A stretch of 64,000 bases of DNA from JAWCQZ01 sp038869515 [NCBI: Halobacteria archaeon] (GTDB taxonomy: Archaea > Halobacteriota > Syntropharchaeia > JACQPP01), in assembly GCA_038869515.1 (NCBI GenBank), contig JAWCQZ010000003.1, forward strand, positions 193,808-257,807, in the 5' to 3' direction. The notes under the pieces are model-generated. The model was not told the origin of the DNA. It searched no databases and worked only from the letters and a program-made list of their open reading frames with translations. Below, piece after piece: positions 32,283 through 40,472 of this stretch. The position numbers and the translations under genes were made by a program. Numbering within the stretch: position 1 is the stretch's first letter; every line of letters starts with the position of its first letter.

Positions 32283-32735
32283 TCACTCGACAATCAGTTT
32301 CGGCGAGACCCCGGGCTTGTGCATCAGGGGGTGGTGGATGGCGCAGTGGAACTCGTAGGTCCCGGCCTTCTCGAACTTGTAGGACCAGGACTGGCCGGGC
32401 ACCAGGCTCCCCGGCGCCCCCGACTTGGGGGTCTCCGGGCCGCCCACGAAGGTGACGTCGTGGGGCGCGACGTCGTCGTTGGAGAACATCACCGTGGTCC
32501 CCGCCTTGACGCGGATCTCGCACGGGTTCCACGACTCGCAGGGGTCGACGCTCAACTTGACGATTTTCACCCTGGCCTCGGCCATGGCTGCGCCGGCGGT
32601 CGGAGTCGCGGGGGGGGCGGTGGTGGCCGCCGGAGGGGTGGCGGTGGCCGCGGGGCTCGGAGGGGCGGAGCAGCCGGAAATGATGAGGCCGGCAGCGACG
32701 AGAGCTGCGACGGAGGCCAGAGTGGCGGTTCGCAT
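32283..32735 (-). CDS. Cupredoxin (type 1 copper) lipoprotein
   Basis: A 150-residue exported electron carrier. A signal peptide ends in the lipobox IISGCSAP (Cys22), followed by a Pro/Ala/Thr-rich linker (25-48) and the cupredoxin domain. The type 1 copper ligands are visible: His92 in VAPHDVTF, then Cys131, His134 or 135 and Met138 in FHCAIHHPLM. A TATA element (GCTTAAATCC, minus, 32759-32768) sets the start. It lies just downstream of a cytochrome c gene and the ccm cluster, so it likely carries electrons at the outer face of the membrane. Confidence 0.93.
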   Translation of the reverse strand: MRTATLASVAALVAAGLIISGCSAPPSPAATATPPAATTAPPATPTAGAAMAEARVKIVKLSVDPCESWNPCEIRVKAGTTVMFSNDDVAPHDVTFVGGPETPKSGAPGSLVPGQSWSYKFEKAGTYEFHCAIHHPLMHKPGVSPKLIVE

Positions 32736-32789
32736 GGAGACAAGGATTGGGGGGCGGGATTTAAGCTTTCCGGCGGGTGCGCGCCCCGC

Positions 32790-33332
32790 CTACGGAGTCT
32801 TCAACGAGGCAAGATAGGCGACCAGGTCGTTCAGGCCCGCGCAATCGGCCACGTCGGCCGCGCTGGAGGCCTTCTTCCCGCACAACTGCTGGTCGAAGGA
32901 GTCGGGCATCGCCGGAGCGAACCCCTCGGCGACTTTGGCTCCGGGCTCCACGATGGACTCCCGGATATGCTCCTCCCCCCTGGCGGAGACTCCGGCGAGG
33001 CCCGGGCCCACGGGGGTCCCTTTCCCGGCGGCGAAGGGCTGCTGCGGGTTGTGGCACGCGGCGCAGGAGGCGGCGAAGAGCTCCCTGCCCCGGGCCGCGT
33101 CTCCCGCTCCCGGGGCCGACGGCGAAGCGACCGGGGTGGGAAGGAGGGTGGGAGCGGGCGATGGTCCCGCCAGCGCCGGTGTGGCGCGGGGCTGGAGGGG
33201 GGTCACCGGGGGCGGGGGAGACGGCGATGCCGGCGGCCACGTGGAGGGGTTGAACTTCATGTCGGGCGGGTGGCCGCATCCCGCGACCAGGACCGACGCG
33301 GCAACCAGGATTCCCAGGAGAGCGATTCGCAT
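32790..33332 (-). CDS. Monohaem cytochrome c lipoprotein
   Basis: A 180-residue class I cytochrome c. The signal peptide ends in the lipobox LVAGCG (Cys19). Residues 25-78 are a Pro-rich linker (SPSPPPPVTPLQPRATPAL), and the haem domain has RGRELFAASCAACHNPQQPF with the CxxCH at 90-94 and a likely axial Met142 in APAMPDSF. Two extra cysteines (about 151 and 164) could form a disulfide. Its promoter (GGTTAAGTC) overlaps the ccmE stop. The adjacent ccm genes would attach its haem. Confidence 0.93.
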   Translation of the reverse strand: MRIALLGILVAASVLVAGCGHPPDMKFNPSTWPPASPSPPPPVTPLQPRATPALAGPSPAPTLLPTPVASPSAPGAGDAARGRELFAASCAACHNPQQPFAAGKGTPVGPGLAGVSARGEEHIRESIVEPGAKVAEGFAPAMPDSFDQQLCGKKASSAADVADCAGLNDLVAYLASLKTP

Positions 33333-33356
33333 CGAACGCCAAGAGGCACGGGCGAC

Positions 33357-33755
33357 TTAACCCTTTCCGGGCAGCCGCGACCGGATGACCTCCTCGTACT
33401 TGCTCGGGCACTTGGCCAGGAGTTGGTAGGCGACGAAGGTCCCGTCCCCCCCCATTCTCCCGATGAGGGTCACTCCCGCGTCCTCCTTGAGGATGCCGGG
33501 AAGGGGGCCCCGGTAGGTCACCGGCATGGTGGCGAGGCCGTCGGTGGCCGTCAGCATCGTCACGTCGCCCGACCTCTGTAGGCTGCCGCTGACGATGAAG
33601 GCCGCGACGTAGACCGTCTGGTTCCGGGCCGCCGGGTCGGAGAGCACTTCGGAGACGAAGCGGTAGGGGGAGGCGGAGGTGGAGAGAAAAACGACCAGGA
33701 GGAGCACGACGACGCCGGCCCCGCCCCCGTATGCGAGGAGGCTACGTCGGTCCAC
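33357..33755 (-). CDS. ccmE: Cytochrome c maturation haem chaperone CcmE, Cys type
   Basis: A 132-residue protein with one N-terminal membrane anchor (about 9-25) and an outward OB-fold domain. CcmE binds haem covalently and passes it to apocytochrome c. Bacterial CcmE uses a His in HxxxY; here the motif is CPSKY (Cys116, Tyr120), the CxxxY form known from archaea and some bacteria. Its start overlaps the 3' end of the ccmD-like gene by 14 nt. Confidence 0.9.
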   Translation of the reverse strand: MDRRSLLAYGGGAGVVVLLLVVFLSTSASPYRFVSEVLSDPAARNQTVYVAAFIVSGSLQRSGDVTMLTATDGLATMPVTYRGPLPGILKEDAGVTLIGRMGGDGTFVAYQLLAKCPSKYEEVIRSRLPGKG

Positions 33756-33873
33756 GGCCCACCTCCCGGGCGACCCGCCCCGCCCGGGCCCGGAGAAGCG
33801 CGAGGTAGAGGGCGAGCGAGAGCCAGAAGAGGGCGACCCCGAGCGCGGTCGAGGCCTCGGGCGCGTGGCTCAT
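33742..33873 (-). CDS. CcmD-like small membrane protein
   Basis: A 43-residue protein with one membrane helix (STALGVALFWLSLALYLALL) followed by a basic tail. Size, topology and position between ccmC and ccmE fit CcmD, which helps release haem-loaded CcmE from the CcmABC complex; the sequence itself is too short to prove it. The start is the ATG at 33873, 73 nt after the ccmC stop. The 33874-33946 gap shows no gene. Confidence 0.6.
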   Translation of the reverse strand: MSHAPEASTALGVALFWLSLALYLALLRARAGRVAREVGRGPT

Positions 33874-33946
33874 CGTCGTTGACCGGCCGGAACGCGGCCG
33901 AAGGCCGCGGTCGGCATGCCGAACGGCGCGCTTGTTGCGTCGAAAG

Positions 33947-34600
33947 TCATCCTTCTTCCTCCCGCTGCTCTTGGAGGGCGACGTCGAAGCGGACCGCCCA
34001 GAGGCAGACGAGCCCGAGGCCGGCAACCATGAGGCCGGCGACCCCCCACATGGCGGGCTCGAGCCCGATGGAGAAGGATTGGGGGTGGAGGGAGGTGGGG
34101 AAGAGCCGGGTCGAAAGGTAGGCGAGGGGGACCGAGAGATAGGCGAGGGTGGACCACGCCGCCGCCGCGCGCGCCCGGACCCGCGGGTCGGAGATGGAGG
34201 CCCGGAGCGCCAGATAGCCAGCGAAGGCGAGGCCCATCGCGAGGGTCGCGGTCTCGATGGGCTGCCAGGTCCAGAAGACGCCGGAGGCCTCGTACCACGT
34301 CTCCCTGGCGAAGAGAACTCCCACCGCGAGGGTCAGTAACGTGAACAGGAGCCCCAGGCGTGCCGAGGCCCCGGCCGCCCGGTCCCACCGGAGGCGTCCG
34401 GTCCGGAGAAAGAGGAGGCCCCCCGCGAGGGTGAAGGTGAAGAGGCCGGTGGCTAGGAGCGCGCTCGGAAACTCGAAGAAGAAGAGGCGGTAGGCCTCGC
34501 CGAGGGTCCGGGCCGGGGGAAGCAGTGCGAGGGCGGCGGCGGTGGCGAGACCGCACAGGGCGAGTCCGGCCGCGAGAACGCTATTCGACTTCGAGGACAT
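33947..34600 (-). CDS. ccmC: Haem handling protein CcmC
   Basis: A 217-residue protein with six predicted membrane helices. The haem-binding WWD-type segment appears as SGVFWTWQPIETATL, a variant of the usual W-G-x-W-x-W-D-x-R-L-T pattern, and a conserved His is in the outward loop FPTSLHPQSFS. CcmC loads haem on CcmE. The start ATG at 34600 overlaps the 3' end of ccmB by 20 nt. Assignment rests on the loop motifs and its place in the ccmA-B-C-D-E order. Confidence 0.85.
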   Translation of the reverse strand: MSSKSNSVLAAGLALCGLATAAALALLPPARTLGEAYRLFFFEFPSALLATGLFTFTLAGGLLFLRTGRLRWDRAAGASARLGLLFTLLTLAVGVLFARETWYEASGVFWTWQPIETATLAMGLAFAGYLALRASISDPRVRARAAAAWSTLAYLSVPLAYLSTRLFPTSLHPQSFSIGLEPAMWGVAGLMVAGLGLVCLWAVRFDVALQEQREEEG

Positions 34601-35237
34601 GGCTCGCGATGCGGTGGGAGAGGAGGGCCACGGCCGCTCCGAAGAGGAGGAGGAAGGCCAGTTCCGGGACCGGGACCGAGCCCGCGAGCCCCTTTCGCAA
34701 CCCCGCCACCGCCGCCAGGACGAGCGGCAGGAGGAGGGGCGCAGCCAGGAGGGGCAGGAGGGCCCCGCGGGCGCGGCTGCGCTGGAGAAGGAGGGAGGCG
34801 GGAGCCGTCGCCGCCGCCAGAGCGCCCCCTCCCAGGAGGAGGACCGTGGCCACGGCTGCCGGATTGGCGCCTCCGGAGTATCCGACGAAGAAGAGGAGCA
34901 GGGCGAGGAGCAGGAACCCCCCCAGGACGAGGAGGAGGGCCGAGGAGAGGGCGCGGCCGAGAAGGACCTGTCCGGGGTGGACGCCCGACGCGAGGAGCCC
35001 CTCGTTGACGGCCGGTTCTCCAAGGGCCGGTGCGGCCAGGAAGGCGCCGAAGAGGAGCAGGACCCAGAGGAGGGCCGGGAGGGCCTCCCGCGCCTCCGGC
35101 CCCACTCCGAGAGCCGCGCCGATGAGGATGCCTCCGGCCAGGACCGGGACGAGGAGGCGGGCCAGCCCCTCGGGCCTCCGGAGCTCCGCCCGCAGGTCGG
35201 CCGAAGCGATGGCGAATGCGGGGGCGAGGAGGCTCAT
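34581..35237 (-). CDS. ccmB: Haem exporter permease CcmB
   Basis: A 218-residue membrane protein with six predicted helices, the permease partner of the CcmA ATPase. FAIASADLRAELRRPEG at the start and ALGEPAVNEGLLASGVHPGQ resemble CcmB family segments (the latter the conserved EDxxDGxLE-type loop). Its ATG at 35237 overlaps the ccmA stop as ATGA. Confidence 0.83.
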   Translation of the reverse strand: MSLLAPAFAIASADLRAELRRPEGLARLLVPVLAGGILIGAALGVGPEAREALPALLWVLLLFGAFLAAPALGEPAVNEGLLASGVHPGQVLLGRALSSALLLVLGGFLLLALLLFFVGYSGGANPAAVATVLLLGGGALAAATAPASLLLQRSRARGALLPLLAAPLLLPLVLAAVAGLRKGLAGSVPVPELAFLLLFGAAVALLSHRIASHVLEVE

Positions 35238-35848
35238 CCGGCCAGCCTCCCCCCCTCCAGCCGCAGGAGGCGGCCCAGGCCGCAGGCCGACTCGGAGCCT
35301 CCCGCCATCGCGAGGGCCGCCCCCGGAAACTCCCGGAGGGTCCGGGAGACGAGGTCGCGCCCCTCCGCGTCGAGGTGGGAGAGGGGCTCGTCGAGGAGCA
35401 GGAGGTCGGGCCGGTGGAGGAGGGCCCGGGCGAGGTTGAGCCGCTGGCGCATTCCTCGGGAGAAGCCGGCCACCGGGCGGTCGGGCGGAACCCCGAAACT
35501 CTGCAGCAGCTCCTCCGCGGGGGGGTCGCCGAGGCTCCGGAGGCGGGCGTAGAGCGCGAGGTTCTCCCGGGCGGTGAGGGCGTCGTAGAGCCACGGCTCG
35601 TGGCCCGCGACCCCCACGCGCCCCCGCGCGGTCCGGTCTGCGTAGAGGTCCCGGCCGAAGACCCGGACGCTCCCGGCGCCCGGCCGGAGGAGCCCCGCGG
35701 CGATGCGGAAGAGGGTGGTCTTCCCGGAACCGTTAGGGCCCACCACCGCGGCCTTCTCCCTCTCGCCGAGGGCGAGGGAGAGGCCCCGGAGGACCGGGGG
35801 GCCCCCGAAGGAGCGGGTGACGGACTCCAGGCGGAGGGCGTCGGCCAT
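35234..35848 (-). CDS. ccmA: Cytochrome c maturation ABC ATPase CcmA
   Basis: A 204-residue ABC ATPase with Walker A VGPNGSGKTTLF (about 37-48), the signature VAGFSRGMRQRLNLARALL and Walker B LLLLDEPLSHLD. It is short, as CcmA proteins are. The ATPase cycle of CcmAB frees haem-CcmE from CcmC. First gene of the ccmABCDE operon; its promoter (a TCCTTTTCTC stretch on the minus strand near 35870-35880) overlaps the start of the divergent glutaredoxin-like gene. Confidence 0.9.
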   Translation of the reverse strand: MADALRLESVTRSFGGPPVLRGLSLALGEREKAAVVGPNGSGKTTLFRIAAGLLRPGAGSVRVFGRDLYADRTARGRVGVAGHEPWLYDALTARENLALYARLRSLGDPPAEELLQSFGVPPDRPVAGFSRGMRQRLNLARALLHRPDLLLLDEPLSHLDAEGRDLVSRTLREFPGAALAMAGGSESACGLGRLLRLEGGRLAG

Positions 35849-35878
35849 GGGGAGCCCTTTTGGAGGAGAGAGAAAAGG

Positions 35879-36142
35879 ATGCGCCCCCTGGTCCTGGTCG
35901 GGAAGGCCGACTGCCCGCTGTGCGACGAAGCGAGAGAGGTGGTGGCGCGCGTGGCGGCGGAGTTCGGGCTGGAGGCGGAGCGGGTGGATGTGGCTTCGGA
36001 GCCGGGGCTGGAGAGGTATCGCGACCAGGTGCCGGTGGTGTTGTGGAGGGGGCGGCCAGTTGCCAAACTCCGGGTACGGGAGGGTGTGCTGAGAAGGAGG
36101 TTGAAAGAAGAGTCAGAGGCCGCACGCGATGAGCGGGCGTAG
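35879..36142 (+). CDS. Glutaredoxin-like thiol-redox protein
   Basis: An 87-residue thioredoxin-fold protein with an active site CPLC (Cys12, Cys15) in VGKADCPLCDEAREVV, a cis-Pro segment DQVPVVLWRGRPVA and no signal peptide, so it is cytoplasmic. Matches the DUF836/glutaredoxin-like type. Divergent from ccmA with overlapping promoters; it could keep haem-handling thiols reduced, but this is inferred only from position. Confidence 0.8.
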   Translation: MRPLVLVGKADCPLCDEAREVVARVAAEFGLEAERVDVASEPGLERYRDQVPVVLWRGRPVAKLRVREGVLRRRLKEESEAARDERA

Positions 36143-36164
36143 TTCGCTCATCACCCGGGTTTTG

Positions 36165-36581
36165 TCACGGATGCCGCACCCAGCGGCTTTCCCCGGAAGA
36201 GAAGACTTCCTTCTTCCAAATCGGGGCGGTGACCTTCAGGGTGTCGATCAGCCACTCGCACGCATCGAACGCCTCCTTCCGGTGGGCCGCCGCGGCGGCC
36301 ACCAGGACCGCGTTTTCTCCCGGAGGCAGGGCGCCGGTCCGGTGGATGATGGCGACCCGTTTGACGCCGAATTTTGCCCGGGCCTCCCCGGCCAGTTTTT
36401 TCAGGCTCCGCTCCGCCTCCTCCCGCCACGCCTCGTACTCGAGGCGCTCCAGCGGCCCCGCCGGGTCGACGCCCCGCACGCTCCCGACGAAGAAGACGAG
36501 GCCGCCGACGTCCGGGGCCTTGAGGGCGCGGAGGGTTTCGTCGAGGTCGAAATCCCCGGCCTGGATGCGGATGAGGTCCAT
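36165..36581 (-). CDS. moaE: Molybdopterin synthase catalytic subunit MoaE
   Basis: A 138-residue protein that, with the sulfur carrier MoaD, makes molybdopterin from cyclic pyranopterin. Family segments: GGLVFFVGSVRG, LEYEAWREEAERSLKKL, IIHRTGALPPGENAVLVAAA, RKEAFDACEWLIDTLK and PIWKKEVF with the catalytic lysines. An in-frame extension to 36644 crosses into the tRNA-Gln gene, so the ATG at 36581 is used. No other moa gene is present in the window. Confidence 0.93.
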   Translation of the reverse strand: MDLIRIQAGDFDLDETLRALKAPDVGGLVFFVGSVRGVDPAGPLERLEYEAWREEAERSLKKLAGEARAKFGVKRVAIIHRTGALPPGENAVLVAAAAAHRKEAFDACEWLIDTLKVTAPIWKKEVFSSGESRWVRHP

Positions 36582-36622
36582 CGGGAAGATTATGCCCCCC
36601 GAAGAAAAGGGATGAGTGGAAC

Positions 36623-36695
36623 AGCCCCGTGGGGTAGTGGACAATCCTTTCGGGCTTTGGACCCGAAGACGGCGGTTCGAATCCGCCCGGGGCTA
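36623..36695 (+). tRNA. tRNA-Gln (TTG anticodon)
   Basis: A 73-nt cloverleaf: acceptor AGCCCCG pairs with CGGGGCT, the anticodon stem TCGGG/CCCGA has loop CTTTGGA (TTG at 36657-36659), and the T-arm is GGCGG-TTCGAAT-CCGCC. The discriminator is A and CCA is not encoded. It is divergent from moaE and followed by a G-run hairpin. Confidence 0.95.
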
Positions 36696-36717
36696 ACTGT
36701 CGCAGGCTGTCTCCGGA

Positions 36718-36746
36718 GGGAGGGGGGCTTCGCCCCCCCTCCCCCC
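36718..36746. repeat. G-run/C-run hairpin behind tRNA-Gln
   Basis: GGGAGGGGGG, a CTTCG turn, then CCCCCCCTCCC forms a strong stem about 22 nt after tRNA-Gln. It is nearly the same as the hairpin behind tRNA-Ser at 7332-7365. The remaining bases to 36798 hold no gene. Confidence 0.7.
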
Positions 36747-36798
36747 GTTCACAGGCACACCCCCCACCCCCCTGGTTTTCCAAATTCGAAATGTGCCG

Positions 36799-37878
36799 CT
36801 ATTGCCAGGAGGGGAGGACTTCCTTGCCGAACAGTTTGAGCGACTCCATGATTTTGTCGTGGGGGAGACGCCCCGCCTGGACCAGCATCACCATCTGGGT
36901 GACGCCGATTTTGTCGTAGAGCTCGATGGCGTCGTTGATGGTCCCCGGCGCCCCCACCAGGATGGTGCCGTTCTTGGTCAGGTCGATGGGGCGCTTCACC
37001 TTGAGGGGGTCCACGATGTCGCTGCGCAGATGGCTGTAGAACTCGTAGCCCGGGGTGTCCTTCCCGTACCACGGCCGGAAGAGCCGCAGGCCGGAGTCGA
37101 CGAAGAACATGGCGGCCGAGACCCCGAGTTTCAGCGCGCCGGCGTCGGTCTTCTCGCAATACATGACCGTGAGCGCCCCGATGTTCCGGTTGACGAACTT
37201 CCCCACGGGCCGGGCCGGCTTCTTGACCGCGTCGCAGTAGGCCTGGACCGACTTCTCGAGGTCGGCGGGCGCGTTGTATCCGAAACAGAGCGCCCCCATG
37301 CCCCGCTCCCCCGCCTGGGTGAAGGTCATCGGCTGCGTCGCCGCGGCCCAGAGGGGCGGGTGGGGCTTCTGGATGGGCTTCGGGTGGATGGAGCGCGGGG
37401 GGACTTTGCAGTACTTTCCGTCGCAGGAGAAGGGGTCCTCCATCCACATCCGCGGGATGAGTTCGACCGCCTCCTCCCACATCGGCTTCGAGTCCTTGGG
37501 GTCGATGCCGAACCCCTCCAGCTCCTCGCGGGTGATGGAGCGGCCGGTCCCGAACTCGAGGCGCCCCTTGCTCATGATGTCGAGCACCGCGGCCCGCTCG
37601 GCGACGCGGACCGGGTGGTTGAAGTTGCAGGGGAGGAGAGCAACCCCCTGGCCGATCCGGATTTTCTCCGTCCTCTGGCTCACCGCGCCGAGGAAGACTT
37701 CGGGGGCGCTCGAGTGGGAATATTCCGAGAGGAAGTGGTGCTCCACCTCCCAGACATACTGGAGGCCGATCTCCTCGCCAAGGACGATCTGGTCGAGGGC
37801 CTGGTGGTAGATGTCGTATTCGCTCCGCTCGTTCCACGGCTTGGGGGTCTGCATCTCGTAGAGCAGACCGAACTTCAT
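36799..37878 (-). CDS. Luciferase-like (LLM) flavin-dependent oxidoreductase
   Basis: A 359-residue TIM-barrel enzyme of the bacterial luciferase/LLM family, which uses FMN or F420. Family features are the start MKFGLLYEMQTPKPWNE, LQYVWEVEHHFLSEYSHSSA, IRIGQGVALLPCNFNHPVRV with AERAAVLDIMSKGRLEFGTG, and PPLWAAATQPMTFTQAGERG. Cofactor and substrate cannot be told from sequence. It starts 4 nt after the GlcE-like gene stop, so it is the last gene of the 40442-36799 operon and probably acts in the same oxidation pathway. Confidence 0.9.
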   Translation of the reverse strand: MKFGLLYEMQTPKPWNERSEYDIYHQALDQIVLGEEIGLQYVWEVEHHFLSEYSHSSAPEVFLGAVSQRTEKIRIGQGVALLPCNFNHPVRVAERAAVLDIMSKGRLEFGTGRSITREELEGFGIDPKDSKPMWEEAVELIPRMWMEDPFSCDGKYCKVPPRSIHPKPIQKPHPPLWAAATQPMTFTQAGERGMGALCFGYNAPADLEKSVQAYCDAVKKPARPVGKFVNRNIGALTVMYCEKTDAGALKLGVSAAMFFVDSGLRLFRPWYGKDTPGYEFYSHLRSDIVDPLKVKRPIDLTKNGTILVGAPGTINDAIELYDKIGVTQMVMLVQAGRLPHDKIMESLKLFGKEVLPSWQ

Positions 37879-37882
37879 CGGC

Positions 37883-38926
37883 TCAATACGCCCCGTAAAT
37901 CCGCGGCGGGTCGAAGTGCTCCTTGAGCAGCTTCGCAATCCGCAGGAAGCCATCCCGGGCGGGCATCTCGCCGTCGGCGACGAACGCGCGGGTCCGGTCC
38001 ACGAGGAGCCCGGCCACCGACGGGCCGGCCGCGACCTCGGCCACCGTCGCAAGTCTCCCGCGGAGCGGCGTCTGCAACGGATGGACCGGGACCTTGGGCC
38101 ACTGGGCGGCGGACTGGGCGAGGGGCTTCTGGAGGCCAGCCTCGGCCAGGGAGGCCTGGGCTTTGGCCGGCGGAGCCCCCGCGGCGGCCGCCAGGACCTT
38201 GTCGAGCTCCGCCTCCTCGACCGGCAGGAGGTCGGGGTCGGTGGCCAGGACGGCGTGGAGGGCCGGGGGGCCCGGGGTGAAGCCGACGTGGACCGGGGAG
38301 ACCGCCACGGACCTGGCGAGGGCCGCGAGGGCCTTCCCGAGGGCCGCGCCGTCGGCGAATGCGTAGGAGAGGCTCTTCACCGCCCCGCGGGGCCGGAGTT
38401 GGAGGGTGACCGCGGCCACGATGCCGAGGGCCCGCCGGCCCCCGAGGAAGAGGCCCTTCAGGTCGAAGGGGCCGGAGGCGGCCCGGGAGGGGCCGGTGTC
38501 GAGGAAATCCCCGTCGAGGGTGAGGGCCTGCACGCCCCGGACCGCGGTCGCGGGGCCGCCCAGGCCGAACGCTCCGAAGCCGGGAGTTCCCGTTTCCGCC
38601 CATTCGCCGACCGGCACCGTGGCGATGGGGATTGAGGCGAGGAAGTTGCGCTCGTAGAGGAACTCGAAGAGCCGGGAGCAGGGCACGCCCGCCTCCACGG
38701 TGACCGAGCACGCGTCCATGTCCCAGACGAGGACTTTGTTCATGTCGGAGAGGTCCACCCGGACCGGCGCGTTCCACGCGGTTCCGACGGGGAGCCTCTT
38801 CTTGGCGGCGAGTTTGACCACCCTGGAGAGGACCTTGGCGTCGGGGGGCCGCACCACGATGCTCCCGCCCTCCCGGCGCACGCGGTCCTTGCCGACGGTC
38901 CACCGGAGGTCCTGGGCGACGTCCAT
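37883..38926 (-). CDS. FAD-binding oxidase subunit (GlcE-like)
   Basis: A 347-residue PCMH-type FAD-binding protein. VVRPPDAKVLSRVVKLAAKK and the rest of the first 200 residues follow the fold (VTVEAGVPCSRLFEFL, GTPGFGAFGLGG, LFLGGRRALGIVAAVTLQLR), but the glycine-rich FAD-phosphate loop is modified, as in GlcE subunits of glycolate oxidase. It follows the GlcD-like gene by 1 nt, suggesting a two-subunit complex. No GlcF-like iron-sulfur subunit is present. Confidence 0.82.
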   Translation of the reverse strand: MDVAQDLRWTVGKDRVRREGGSIVVRPPDAKVLSRVVKLAAKKRLPVGTAWNAPVRVDLSDMNKVLVWDMDACSVTVEAGVPCSRLFEFLYERNFLASIPIATVPVGEWAETGTPGFGAFGLGGPATAVRGVQALTLDGDFLDTGPSRAASGPFDLKGLFLGGRRALGIVAAVTLQLRPRGAVKSLSYAFADGAALGKALAALARSVAVSPVHVGFTPGPPALHAVLATDPDLLPVEEAELDKVLAAAAGAPPAKAQASLAEAGLQKPLAQSAAQWPKVPVHPLQTPLRGRLATVAEVAAGPSVAGLLVDRTRAFVADGEMPARDGFLRIAKLLKEHFDPPRIYGAY

Positions 38927-38927
38927 C

Positions 38928-40442
38928 TCAGGTCGAGAGCAACTCCTCGCCCTTCACCAGCCGCCGGCCGATGGCCAGGGCGTCCTGGGCGACGTTCATC
39001 GTGGCCGCGGGGAGTTTCACCGGCAGGAGGCCGGCCGGGGTGAGCCGGAGGGAGGTGATTTTCCCCGGGTTGAGGACCGCGGACGGGTCGAGCCCCTTCT
39101 TGGCCCGGAGGAGGACCTCCACTCCGGCGCTCGACCGGATGCGCAGAATCTGGGGGCCGAGCAGCTGCCCCTTCGCGTCCTGCAGGGGGTCCACGAAGTC
39201 GCCGTGGAGTTTGTCGAGGTGGCCGGTGCCGAGGAGCCCGTAGCCCCCGGGCTGCCCCCCGAGCTCGAGGGCGAGGTCGTTCATCTTCTTGACGAGCCCC
39301 AGCGCGAAGAGGGTCCCGAAAGGGCGGCGGAGGTCGAGGAGGGGGTAGGGCTCCACCAGGAGGGTCCCCCGGGCCACCGCCACTCCGGTGAACGACCCGT
39401 GGAGCTTCATGCGGGCGAGGAGGGCGCGGAATCCCTGGGCGAAGTCCCCGAGCCGGTCGGCCGGGAGCAGCAGGGGCCACCGGAGGGGGTGGAAGTAGTC
39501 CACCGGGAATCTGTAGATCTCGTGGACCGCCTTCCACTCCCGGTTCCCGGACTCCCGGGCGGGCTTGGCCCCGCCCACGAGGGCGTTGACCCGGGACTCG
39601 GCCTTGGCCAGGAGGGGTTTCGGGCCCGCCAGGACCGCGTTGAGCATGTAGGGCGCGCCGATCTCCCCGCGCTCCCGCAAGAGCCACCGGTAGTGGTTGG
39701 CCTCGCCGAAGAGGATGGCGTGGAGGGGGAGGGGGGCCGCGTTGAGGCGCCCGACGGCCTCCGAGAGGTCCCTGGCCCGCTCGAAGAGGAACCCGAGGGG
39801 CCGGACCTCCTCGGGCTTCGGCTCCAGGCGCAGGGTGGCCCGGGTGAATATCCCGAGGAGCCCTTCTGCACCCGCGAAGGCGAGGGCGGTCGGGCCATCC
39901 GCGGGGAGGACCTCGCCGTTTCCGAGGACCACCTCGGCGTCGGCCACCCGGGAGGCGAAGGAGCCGAGGCGCAGGGAGCCCAATCCCCAGCCCCCGCGTC
40001 CCAGGAAACTGCCGACCGTCGAGGCGGGGCCGAAGAGCGGGTGCGGACCGGCCTCGAGCCCCTTGGCCGCGGCCTCGGCCACGAGCCTCTTCATGGGAAC
40101 CCCTGCGCCCGCCACCGCGCGGAGGTCGTCCGCGTCAATCTCGAGGGAGGACATCTCGGAGGTGTCCACGATGATGCCGCCTCCGACCGGGATGGAGCCG
40201 CCGGAGCTCGACGTGCCCGCGCCTCTCGGCACCACCGCCATCTTCTGCGCCGCGGCGAACTTCACCACCTCAGCCGCTTCGGCCCCGTCCCGGGGCCTGG
40301 CCACGTAATCGGGGGTGGTCCGGACGAGGAGGTCGAGGAATGTCGTGAGGGGGCCGACGGCCTCGCCGGTCCCGAACCGGACCTTCCATCCCTCCGTGAA
40401 CCGCCCCTGGACGGCCATCTCTGCGAGGGGGCCTTCGGGCAT
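38928..40442 (-). CDS. FAD-linked 2-hydroxyacid oxidase (GlcD/D-lactate dehydrogenase-like)
   Basis: A 504-residue flavoprotein of the VAO/PCMH family. The FAD-binding part (about 45-220) shows YVARPRDGAEAAEVVKFAAA, VVPRGAGTSSSGGSIPVGGG and GSFLGRGGWGLGSLRLGSFA; the C-terminal cap ends with the family signature KKGLDPSAVLNPGKI. Likely substrates are glycolate, D-lactate or a similar hydroxyacid. A TATA element (GTTTAAAG, minus, 40464-40471) lies 25-30 nt before the ATG at 40442. First gene of the operon with GlcE-like and LLM genes. Confidence 0.9.
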   Translation of the reverse strand: MPEGPLAEMAVQGRFTEGWKVRFGTGEAVGPLTTFLDLLVRTTPDYVARPRDGAEAAEVVKFAAAQKMAVVPRGAGTSSSGGSIPVGGGIIVDTSEMSSLEIDADDLRAVAGAGVPMKRLVAEAAAKGLEAGPHPLFGPASTVGSFLGRGGWGLGSLRLGSFASRVADAEVVLGNGEVLPADGPTALAFAGAEGLLGIFTRATLRLEPKPEEVRPLGFLFERARDLSEAVGRLNAAPLPLHAILFGEANHYRWLLRERGEIGAPYMLNAVLAGPKPLLAKAESRVNALVGGAKPARESGNREWKAVHEIYRFPVDYFHPLRWPLLLPADRLGDFAQGFRALLARMKLHGSFTGVAVARGTLLVEPYPLLDLRRPFGTLFALGLVKKMNDLALELGGQPGGYGLLGTGHLDKLHGDFVDPLQDAKGQLLGPQILRIRSSAGVEVLLRAKKGLDPSAVLNPGKITSLRLTPAGLLPVKLPAATMNVAQDALAIGRRLVKGEELLST

Positions 40443-40472
40443 CGGGGAGAATGGAGGACGAGGCTTTAAACG

